The notes under the pieces were generated by a model. That model worked only from the letters and a program-made list of their open reading frames with translations, searched no databases and was not told the DNA's origin. 64,000 nt of DNA from Stichopus chloronotus (taxonomy: Eukaryota; Echinodermata; Holothuroidea; Aspidochirotida; Stichopodidae). Where the stretch lies: contig CM037840.1 in assembly GCA_021234535.1 (NCBI GenBank), positions 1,992,421 to 2,056,420 of the forward strand, read 5' to 3'. Positions 1-10,351 of this stretch are shown one piece after another. Each line of letters opens with the position of its first letter. The first letter of the stretch is position 1. The position numbers and the translations under genes are program-made.

Positions 1-404
1 TCGATGTAAACTGTATCTTATCAAGAATATCATTATTTCTTACTAGTCTATCAGTTGACGTCTCATTCCCTGCGGAATTTAGAAAATAAAAACTTTATTT
101 GTATTCTTTATTTGGAAAGAGGCATGCGCAACATGTGGTTTTCATATCATGTAGCAGCAACCATAGTAAATTCTATTGACAAAAGAGATTTATCATTGCC
201 TGTTGCTGTTCATTTCTTATCGCAAGTTTTAAATAGCAGAATTAAGGCGTTATATACTTCCTTAGACAACCAAAATGAAGGACTGAGTGTTCGGCTTTTA
301 TCATGTGAGGGGTGTGTGGGTGAGTGAAAAACTGATGGATTTATGAATTGAGCCTTTTTAGAGCAGTATTTTAATCTCATTTAATTCCTCAAGGTCTTGT
401 CTAG

Positions 405-475
405 GGCCACAGCCGAATGGCTAAGGCGCTCGTTCGACGATCGCATGATCCCTGGTTCGAGCCCGACACAGAATC
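405..475 (+). other. tRNA-like relic with pol III A- and B-box motifs (left arm)
   Basis: TGGCTAAGGCG (from 418) resembles an A box and GGTTCGAGCCC (454-464) is a good B box, spaced as in a tRNA. The cloverleaf fails: only about three pairs of the T stem form and the acceptor ends do not pair. I read it as a tRNA-derived fragment, such as a SINE head, and not a working tRNA gene. The same piece, with a more damaged A box, sits in the right arm. Confidence 0.5.
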
Positions 476-627
476 ACAGAGGCAAACGTTTACTTTTGAT
501 TTGGAAGGAAACGCTCTATGTTATCGTTAAGTATTAATTCAAACTTCAAATTCACCAGCTGACGTGCTGGCCATGCGCTATAAGGGGCGGACGAAAGACT
601 CCTGCTCTGCTGGTCATAGAAACCGTG

Positions 628-927
628 CTAGGATTCAAGGCACATCCGGGCTACAATGGTCCGGTGGTGGTATGGTACTTTTTGTGGCCTAGGATCCCGT
701 GCCATGTCTCCCTTGACGTCGTAAAAGAACCCGGAAGGATGCGAGGAGGGTCGGTCAAAGGTCGACCAGAAGCGTACTAGGTGGCGTGAGGTGAATCCAT
801 GCAACTCGGCCAGAGGGTTGAAAGGCTCTTTGCGACCGGCATGTGTGCTGCCCATAGTCCACTGAACACGTGGCCCAATGAGGCGTGTTCTTCTATGTAT
901 GAACCTACGGAAGCCTGTAAGGACCAT
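628..927 (-). CDS. Hypothetical 99-codon ORF in the conserved block of the left arm
   Basis: The reading frame begins MVLTGFRRF and ends with TAG. It is basic, has no clear membrane segment, and I do not recognise the product. An upstream in-frame ATG at 961-963 extends it to 111 codons only in this arm. The right-arm copy (20700-20999) keeps the same frame and differs by two residues (Ile/Met and Ser/Pro). Both base changes alter the protein, so the identity does not look like ordinary protein-level selection. The block is richer in GC than its surroundings, which makes a chance open frame more likely. It could be a small gene, an exon caught in the duplication, or non-coding sequence kept identical by gene conversion. 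Confidence 0.25.
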   Translation of the reverse strand: MVLTGFRRFIHRRTRLIGPRVQWTMGSTHAGRKEPFNPLAELHGFTSRHLVRFWSTFDRPSSHPSGFFYDVKGDMARDPRPQKVPYHHRTIVARMCLES

Positions 928-2453
928 TACAGTTTTTAGTTTTCTTTGTTGTTGTATATTCAACTGGCGCCATCAACCTATTAAATTTGGGCTGTTTACA
1001 TCATGTTATAGAATTTGGTAGAATGAAATTTCAGTACCACGCTTATGTAACACTGCCATGTTGTGGTAAAACTGAATATTGAGCAAACTATGTCTTACTG
1101 ACCTTTTCTTCGCGAAGGATAAAAATCTCCTACGTAAATCTGTGGTTTGGCATTGGAATAAAGTTGCTAAAATATACATTAACATTTATATTCTGAAAGG
1201 GTATGAGATTCTTTTTTTTATAATGGCAGTTTTTCGAGACAAACAATAGATGTACACGCAGTTGCATTGTGTGTATTAAATATTAAATAGCGTGTATCAT
1301 TCAGTGATATATATGTACCATTATGTCAACACTTGTATTCATAACAGTAAAACATAACTCTAACTTATAAAAAATAACCTTATTCCATTAACCTGTGTTT
1401 TTCCACAAGTTATCATGAAACTGATAACGCGTTTCATGTACGCCCACCCATTTCATGTAATAGTATTGGTTTCAACCACAGAGCAGAATTCGTCTCTTTG
1501 CTCACAGCACATTTCATCAGTATCATTATTCACTACAAGTAGTAACAGCATTGGCTCTATGTTAGGTTTAGTTAATCTATTATCGGATCAACCTGAATAG
1601 GATTATCTAAATAAAGAGAGGAAAGAAACAACCGACTGCTTTCTTGAGTTTGGATACTCCAGTGACCTTCATTGAATATTACGTAATAGATATGTGATTG
1701 AAATTGCTTCACCTCCCAAAACAGTACAAAAAGGAATAAGAGGAATTAAGTGCAACTCTGTCATTCGTCGTAAGAGGTCCCAAAACGTTCCATTGTTCGG
1801 TTGTCTTTCTGCTTTCATTCACTAAATACCTGAAGTATTATGAACAATCAACGTTGATGTCTTTGACATCTTCACTGTAGTCGTAACTTATAAATAGTTT
1901 TGTGGATATATGTTCTTTCTCTGCGTGATGTGTGTATGTCAGTGTGTCGGTACAAGTTATATTACAGTCACATATTGCAAACAGCTTTCTTGTAGGCTAC
2001 TGATGAAACACATTGGTTCATACTGGGGAAGAATCATTCGCTTTTTTCCATGGTTTTCTTTTCTTTCGGCTGGTACGGTGGTAGTTGGATCTTGTAAAGA
2101 GAAACTCAGATCCTAAAACAGGAACCGATTTACCTTTGGGAAGATCCTGCCCACTAATGCGGGGAGGGGTGATCACTATGATTCTCCGTAAGACTGTACG
2201 TGCACGTCACGAAGAAACTTGGGTGAACTCAATCGATTTCTTTTTCCAACAAAAGAATGTGACAACATTACTCTACCCTCGATGCAATAACGTAATTTTG
2301 TGGGGTTCAATTTTCGTGTAGGTCCTGACCACATTCCTTACTAGCTCACGCAAAAATCCAGACCGGCTTATGTACTTCTACATCATACGCACTGCTTCAA
2401 AGTGACAAAATCATAGAGAACATCAAAGTTAGATAAATTGACTTTGAACGACA

Positions 2454-3949
2454 AAAATGGTCTTATTAAAAAAGAAAAAAACCTCTTAAAATGCAGCAAA
2501 GTCTCTGGTGTTAAATGTTGCAGTACATAGCCTACGTAGTTACAATGTGTTACATTAACAAGTCATATCTAATAATATCCCTTCGAGTAAATTTTGAAGT
2601 CCATCGGGATTACGAGTTAGCCCGTTTATATAGTCACGTTCATTACATGTCAGCAAGTATGACTTCTCTACCATTATATATATTGTTGTCTAAACGGATT
2701 TTACTTTCTCTTGGTACAGTTGTTTCTTGTGTGTTCCTACACATGACGTTGTACCAGTGGTAACATAACAAGTTTTATCAATTAAGGACTAAGCTTTAGT
2801 GCAGATTTTATACAAAATTGACCCTTTTACATTTGACGTCATATCCTACCGAGACGGAGCTATAAAGTATGTTATTCTGACATTTTGGTAAAGTTATTCA
2901 ATTGAACCATATGATTTAATTAAATTAAAAGAAATAATGATGCTTTTTTCCCCCCACATTACCTAAGTACTGAATATGGCTTAAATTGAGATAAGAAATG
3001 GATACGACACTCAAAGTTGTCTCTTATTTCAAATCAACAACATTTAAAATTTATGAGATGGCAGGATTGGAGGAAGTTTCCGGGATAAGCCAATCTTCAC
3101 TTGCTATCATACATGTGTATGCCTTCTAGAGAGGACACACCTTAATCATCTTGATAGGTCTGGATATCACGTAATGTTGTATCATGCAGAAAAGGTCTTC
3201 TCGAGACATGATTTATAGCACATTACAAAATTTCTATGAGAAATAGGTATCCCGGCATACTTACTTAGTATAAAAGAAATAACTATATATATCAAGGCGT
3301 CTGTGATTTCATCTCAAAATGACTGCTCTTGACGTTGCTCCAAGGTAAAAGTCTGTTTGAACGTTTGTTCCTCCGAGGAGATTGTTAAGTCACAAGATGT
3401 AAAGTAGAACACGGTACAGCCTGTTAAAAGATATTCTCATATTTTAATTTGTTGAGCTCATCAACTAAATGTTCGGCTTTTCGTTGGCAGGTTCTTCACA
3501 CACGATGGACAACGAAGACCAAAATACATCATCGAAGTTCGAAAAAGTTCAAGAATCCAGTCGAGTTTGGCCTAATTCTGGCACTTTGGTTATCTATCTT
3601 ATATTTTGGTTTAGGAAGAGGGACAAATTGATTACCATTATGGTCCTTACCAAAGTCTTAAATATCACTTAAATCTAGATACTAAATCGACGAGAAATGC
3701 AAGACTTTACAATTTAACAAAAAAAGTTAATAATGACATTATTTTGACATTCTGATAAAAAAGATCCCTCTCGGATTTCATCCAAAAGATATTATTTTAC
3801 AACATGTAAATATGTTTTTTTTTTTTTTTTTTACCGAGGTTGCTATGTGACAATACACACTAGCTAATATTATGGTAGATTTGTTTTAAACTAACGTTTA
3901 AGCATTTTGGAGGTTTATTTCAATCACGGAGAGGAGGGGGAGGCGGAGT
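2454..3949. other. Spacer inside the left arm with no gene seen
   Basis: AT-rich sequence with no match to the right arm and no clear satellite unit. Short open frames (for example 2515-2763) show no family features. A poly-T run lies near 3813-3832. Confidence 0.5.
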
Positions 3950-5893
3950 AAATTTTTAACACTAAGAAAGTGCGAAATTCGATTTTGACCAAAATATAAG
4001 ATTTTGATAAGGGTAAAGTCATAATGGAATATTAATTGAGACAAATTGAGAAATTATTTTATGAGGACCAAAGTGTTGACATCCTTAATCGAGAAAAAAA
4101 TGCATATTTCAAGACACATCTGATTTTGTCTTATGATAATTATTTTTGACGTATTCTAAAAGAAAAAGTTAAACGTAATGAATAGTACAATCTATCACGT
4201 GACAACGATGTTGGGGTTATTGTCATATTTAAATAATACTGATGACGTAATAAACTAGGTGTTAATCATTTTATAGGTAATTCACATTGGTTCTTCAAGT
4301 TGTTACATTATGATCTTAGCGAAATTACACTCTTTGACTACGTCCTTCCTCGTAACAAACCTTGCAAAAGGAACAAACAATCATCCGTAATCTATTTAAT
4401 TAATGTACAATGAACCAAACCGGTCTATGCTTTCCTATTGATATCATTAAAATATACCTGTTTAATATGATTCATAACAAAGAAATACAGTTTAAAAAGA
4501 ACAAAATGATCACTTTTTCTCCTAGATCTTGCTAAGTTCATGATGTCGAGTAATTTCAAGGTGAATCCGACTTATTGATAAGTATGACTATTAATGACGT
4601 CATTTATTATTAATAAAGCCTCCAATACAGTAATTTCACATTGAATCGGTCATTTCTCAACGCTGACAGAAATATCTCAAAAATAGAACAAAATCGAAAT
4701 TGTAGCAGATTTTGGCCAAAATATTAAAATTTGATAAGGCTATAGCCTTACATTTTGGTCAATTTTTAGCCAAATCGTCGATATTTTCAATCGTCACCAA
4801 AAATGTGTCTATTCCTTTAATATACATTCCAAATGAATGAAAGACCCTTCCTAAGCCCGAAGTCGTCCTTCTCTTAACAGAAATTTTATTTATAATCTCT
4901 TTTTTTTTTTAAATCTCTCCAGAAATATGGTACAGTAAAATGTAGTTGCCAGAAAAAACAAGTCATTTCTCAAGATTCCAGGATAAAATGAAGCAGTCAT
5001 GAATATTTATTAGATGATAACGATAGGGTTCGTATGTTATACTTGTCAAATTTACTCTCTTTATTTTTTTTTTCATCAGTGAAAACAATCACTGGCCCCT
5101 CCCTTCCTTGTAGTAATCGTTCTGTGGAACAAACAAACATTCGTATTCTCATTGGTTAACACACTATGAACCAAAAACGTCAATGTTTTTATATTAATAT
5201 TATTAAAGTATACCTGTTTAGTGTGAAGGACTATACCAAGCAGAACAGTTATCAAAACAAACAAATTGATCACTTGTTCTTCTAGATGTTGCTAAGTGCA
5301 TGATCTCGAGTAATTTGAAGGTGAATCCGACTTATGGATACGTATGACATTTAAAAGATAATAGTGACGTCATTTATTATTAATTAAGCCTCCAATACAG
5401 TAATATCACATTGAATCGGTCATTTCTCAACGCTGACAAAAAGATCTTGTAAATAGAGCAAAATCGAAATTGTAGCAGATTTTGGCCAAAATATGAAAAT
5501 TTGATGAGGCTATAGCCTTACAGTTTGGTCAATTTCAGCCAAATCGTCGATATTTTCAATCGTTACCAAAAATGTGTCTATTTCTTTAATATACATTCTA
5601 AATGAATGAAAGACCCTTCCTAAGCCCAAAATCGTCCTTCTTTTAACAGAAACATTATTTAAAATCTCATTTTTTCAAAAAAACTTTCCAGAAATAAGGT
5701 ATCTTAAAATGTAGTTGACAGAAAAAAAAAGTCATTTCTCAAGATTCCAGGATAAAATGAAGCAGTCATGAATATTCATTAGACTATAACATTGTATTTC
5801 TTACGTTATATTTATCAAAATTACACTTTTTATTTTTTTTTATAAATGAAAACAATCATTGGCCTCTCCCATCCTTATAGCAATCGTTCTTTC

Positions 5894-6866
5894 TGTTACG
5901 GGATAAGAAGGGAAAGAACTCAGATCCCGGCAGAAAGGTTTTGAGGTTGTCAGTACAAGACAAAAGAGAAGATAGACAATTTGAAGTAATATCAATATTA
6001 TAATATATTGATTCTAAATCTAACTCTACCTTCAAGGTTATGCATAAAAATGAATACACAATTATGATGCAGATAATAACAATATACAAACGATCTTAAG
6101 GCGCCAGATAAAATATGAAATTTAACTTATCTCATAACTGGTCGGCCGCAGACGTTGATACTTTCGTGATGACGTCACTTCTCAAATCAGCGCGGCGCGG
6201 AAGATGAACGAGAACTTCAATAGCCGGATCGCGATAAGAGTTAATAAAGCGGAGCGTCAGCCACAGAGTATAGAATAAACGAGATGTCCAAAGTATGAAA
6301 CGATCCTGAGTAGGAATGGGACATCGGGGAACTGCCAGTTACAAACAGCAGGTGAACACCAGTTAAAGGATGGTGTAAAACGGTCGGCACCCAGTCTTCA
6401 CGGGAACAATGTCACTGCAAAACGGGTCCTAGAACCGATGATATTAAGAATCCACCAATAATGAAAGTGGAGTTGAGACACTGTAATGTGTAGTCGAATA
6501 ACACCCGGAATAAGGTAAAAGAAATCCACAAGTAAAGAACGTGGGTTTCGTGAATAAAATCCACCGTATTGAAATAACGAGGATATGAATGAAGGTAACG
6601 AGAACTGTGAGAGAGCTAAAGGTGAGAGGCGAAACTCTGCTCACAAACCAACAAAACTTCCGTGGTGTAACGTGTCGTAAGAACCTCTGATCATCGATGA
6701 GCTCTCTCGAAGTCGGTAAGACTTCCGCGGAGATCGATGACGTGTGTCTTAATCTTGTGCGCATGGGCACGTAAACATATAAACAATCACACATTGAATA
6801 ATCATGGGTAGGTATACACAAAAGGACAAGCATACATTATATGACTCATAGGGTAAACCCATGACA
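5894..6866. mobile_element. Solo LTR of a retrotransposon, copy 1
   Basis: The 973-bp insert interrupts the satellite monomer between the CAATCGTTCT and AACAAACA motifs that are adjacent in other monomers. Its ends are TGTTACGGG and CCCATGACA, that is TG...CA with short imperfect inverted repeats. It is flanked by CTTTC (5889-5893) and CTGTC (6867-6871), a 5-bp target duplication with one mismatch. There is no internal coding region, so it is a solo LTR. A CRE-type TGACGTCA lies at 6170-6177 and AATAAA motifs at about 6244 and 6274 on the plus strand, so plus is a possible transcription direction. The open frames on the minus strand, up to 129 codons, match no retroviral protein I recognise. 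Confidence 0.8.
6170..6177. promoter_or_regulatory. CRE/ATF-type palindrome TGACGTCA in the LTR
   Basis: A perfect TGACGTCA octamer inside the solo LTR, repeated in LTR copies 2 and 3 by duplication. The satellite monomer has its own separate TGACGTCA (for example 4595-4602, 5365-5372, 7109-7116, 8853-8860, 10594-10601), kept in eight of the monomers. Binding by CREB/ATF proteins is an inference from the motif only. Confidence 0.4.
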
Positions 6867-7637
6867 CTGTCTAACAAACAAGCATCCGTATTCTCATTGG
6901 TTAACACACTATGAACCAAAAACGACAATGTTTTTACATTAATATTATTAAAGTATACCTGTTTAGTGTGAAGGACAATACCAAGCAGAGCAGTTAAAAA
7001 ACAAACAAATTGATCATTTGTTCTTCTGGATATTGCTAAGTTCATGATCTCGAGTAATTTCAAGGAGAATCCGACTTATGGATATGTATGACATTTAAAA
7101 GCTATTAATGACGTCATTTAATATCAAAAAAGCCTCCAATACAGTAATATCACTTTGAATCGGTCATTTCTCAACGCTGACAAAAAGATCTTGTAAATAG
7201 AGCAAAATCGAAATTGTAGCAGATTTTGGCCAAAATATGAAAATTTGATGAGGCTATAGCCTTACATTTTGGTCAATTTCAGCCAAATCGTCGATATTTT
7301 CAATCGTTACCAAAAATGTGTCTATTTCTTTAATATACATTCTAAATGAATGAAAGACCCTTCCTAAGCCCAAAATCGTCCTTCTTTTAACAGAAACATT
7401 ATTTAAAATCTCATTTTTTCAAAAAAACTTTCCAGAAATAAGGTATCTTAAAATGTAGTTGACAGAAAAAAAAAGTCATTTCTCAAGATTCCAGGATAAA
7501 ATGAAGCAGTCATGAATATTCATTAGACTATAACATTGTATTTCTTACGTTATATTTATCAAAATTACACTTTTTATTTTTTTTTATAAATGAAAACAAT
7601 CATTGGCCTCTCCCATCCTTATAGCAATCGTTCTTTC

Positions 7638-8610
7638 TGTTACGGGATAAGAAGGGAAAGAACTCAGATCCCGGCAGAAAGGTTTTGAGGTTGTCAGTAC
7701 AAGACAAAAGAGAAGATAGACAATTTGAAGTAATATCAATATTATAATATATTGATTCTAAATCTAACTCTACCTTCAAGGTTATGCATAAAAATGAATA
7801 CACAATTATGATGCAGATAATAACAATATACAAACGATCTTAAGGCGCCAGATAAAATATGAAATTTAACTTATCTCATAACTGGTCGGCCGCAGACGTT
7901 GATACTTTCGTGATGACGTCACTTCTCAAATCAGCGCGGCGCGGAAGATGAACGAGAACTTCAATAGCCGGATCGCGATAAGAGTTAATAAAGCGGAGCG
8001 TCAGCCACAGAGTATAGAATAAACGAGATGTCCAAAGTATGAAACGATCCTGAGTAGGAATGGGACATCGGGGAACTGCCAGTTACAAACAGCAGGTGAA
8101 CACCAGTTAAAGGATGGTGTAAAACGGTCGGCACCCAGTCTTCACGGGAACAATGTCACTGCAAAACGGGTCCTAGAACCGATGATATTAAGAATCCACC
8201 AATAATGAAAGTGGAGTTGAGACACTGTAATGTGTAGTCGAATAACACCCGGAATAAGGTAAAAGAAATCCACAAGTAAAGAACGTGGGTTTCGTGAATA
8301 AAATCCACCGTATTGAAATAACGAGGATATGAATGAAGGTAACGAGAACTGTGAGAGAGCTAAAGGTGAGAGGCGAAACTCTGCTCACAAACCAACAAAA
8401 CTTCCGTGGTGTAACGTGTCGTAAGAACCTCTGATCATCGATGAGCTCTCTCGAAGTCGGTAAGACTTCCGCGGAGATCGATGACGTGTGTCTTAATCTT
8501 GTGCGCATGGGCACGTAAACATATAAACAATCACACATTGAATAATCATGGGTAGGTATACACAAAAGGACAAGCATACATTATATGACTCATAGGGTAA
8601 ACCCATGACA
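7638..8610. mobile_element. Solo LTR, copy 2 (amplified with the satellite unit)
   Basis: Same 973 bp as copy 1, displaced by exactly 1744, with the same ends and the same CTTTC/CTGTC flanks. It arose by tandem duplication of the host unit, not by a new insertion. Confidence 0.8.
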
Positions 8611-9380
8611 CTGTCTAACAAACAAGCATCCGTATTCTCATTGGTTAACACACTATGAACCAAAAACGACAATGTTTTTACATTAATATTATTAAAGTAT
8701 ACCTGTTTAGTGTGAAGGACAATACCAAGCAGAGCAGTTAAAAAACAAACAAATTGATCATTTGTTCTTCTGGATATTGCTAAGTTCATGATCTCGAGTA
8801 ATTTCAAGGAGAATCCGACTTATGGATATGTATGACATTTAAAAGCTATTAATGACGTCATTTAATATCAAAAAAGCCTCCAATACAGTAATATCACTTT
8901 GAATCGGTCATTTCTCAACGCTGACAAAAAGATCTTGTAAATAGAGCAAAATCGAAATTGTAGCAGATTTTGGCCAAAATATGAAAATTTGATGAGGCTA
9001 TAGCCTTACATTTTGGTCAATTTCAGCCAAATCGTCGATATTTTCAATCGTTACCAAAAATGTGTCTATTTCTTTAATATACATTCTAAATGAATGAAAG
9101 ACCCTTCCTAAGCCCAAAATCGTCCTTCTTTTAACAGAAACATTATTTAAAATCTCATTTTTTCAAAAAAACTTTCCAGAAATAAGGTATCTTAAAATGT
9201 AGTTGACAGAAAAAAAAAGTCATTTCTCAAGATTCCAGGATAAAATGAAGCAGTCATGAATATTCATTAGACTATAACATTGTATTTCTTACGTTATATT
9301 TATCAAAATTACACTTTTTATTTTTTTTATAAATGAAAACAATCATTGGCCTCTCCCATCCTTATAGCAATCGTTCTTTC

Positions 9381-10351
9381 TGTTACGGGATAAGAAGGGA
9401 AAGAACTCAGATCCCGGCAGAAAGGTTTTGAGGTTGTCAGTACAAGAAAAGAGAAGATAGACAATTTGAAGTAATATCAATATTATAATATATTGATTCT
9501 AAATCTAACTCTACCTTCAAGGTTATGCATAAAAATGAATACACAATTATGATGCAGATAATAACAATATACAAACGATCTTAAGGCGCCAGATAAAATA
9601 TGAAATTTAACTTATCTCATAACTGGTCGGCCGCAGACGTTGATACTTTCGTGATGACGTCACTTCTCAAATCAGCGCGGCGCGGAAGATGAACGAGAAC
9701 TTCAATAGCCGGATCGCGATAAGAGTTAATAAAGCGGAGCGTCAGCCACAGAGTATAGAATAAACGAGATGTCCAAAGTATGAAACGATCCTGAGTAGGA
9801 ATGGGACATCGGGGAACTGCCAGTTACAAACAGCAGGTGAACACCAGTTAAAGGATGGTGTAAAACGGTCGGCACCCAGTCTTCACGGGAACAATGTCAC
9901 TGCAAAACGGGTCCTAGAACCGATGATATTAAGAATCCACCAATAATGAAAGTGGAGTTGAGACACTGTAATGTGTAGTCGAATAACACCCGGAATAAGG
10001 TAAAAGAAATCCACAAGTAAAGAACGTGGGTTTCGTGAATAAAATCCACCGTATTGAAATAACGAGGATATGAATGAAGGTAACGAGAACTGTGAGAGAG
10101 CTAAAGGTGAGAGGCGAAACTCTGCTCACAAACCAACAAAACTTCCGTGGTGTAACGTGTCGTAAGAACCTCTGATCATCGATGAGCTCTCTCGAAGTCG
10201 GTAAGACTTCCGCGGAGATCGATGACGTGTGTCTTAATCTTGTGCGCATGGGCACGTAAACATATAAACAATCACACATTGAATAATCATGGGTAGGTAT
10301 ACACAAAAGGACAAGCATACATTATATGACTCATAGGGTAAACCCATGACA
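9381..10351. mobile_element. Solo LTR, copy 3 (amplified with the satellite unit)
   Basis: 971 bp, the same element with a 2-bp deletion near 9448. Flanks again are CTTTC and CTGTC, showing a shared origin with copies 1 and 2. Confidence 0.8.

Larger units (their letters stand above)
45..2453 (+). repeat. Left arm of a large inverted repeat
   Basis: This segment reappears in reverse complement at 19212-21921. Landmarks that pair include the AAATAAAAACTTTATTTGT stretch near 80, the tRNA-like piece near 410-470, the conserved block at about 555-935, the run around 2085-2330 and the last shared stretch ending at about 2453 (GAACGACA). Outside the conserved block the arms differ by roughly one base in twenty plus small indels. 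I see no convincing match beyond 2453 on the inner side or before about 45 on the outer side. The arms could be long terminal inverted repeats of a big transposon, or an old inverted duplication. I found no transposase and no target duplication, so the class stays open. Confidence 0.85.

Noticed and set aside
405..475. A working tRNA gene
   Set aside because: Box motifs are present but the acceptor and T stems do not pair and no anticodon arm forms.
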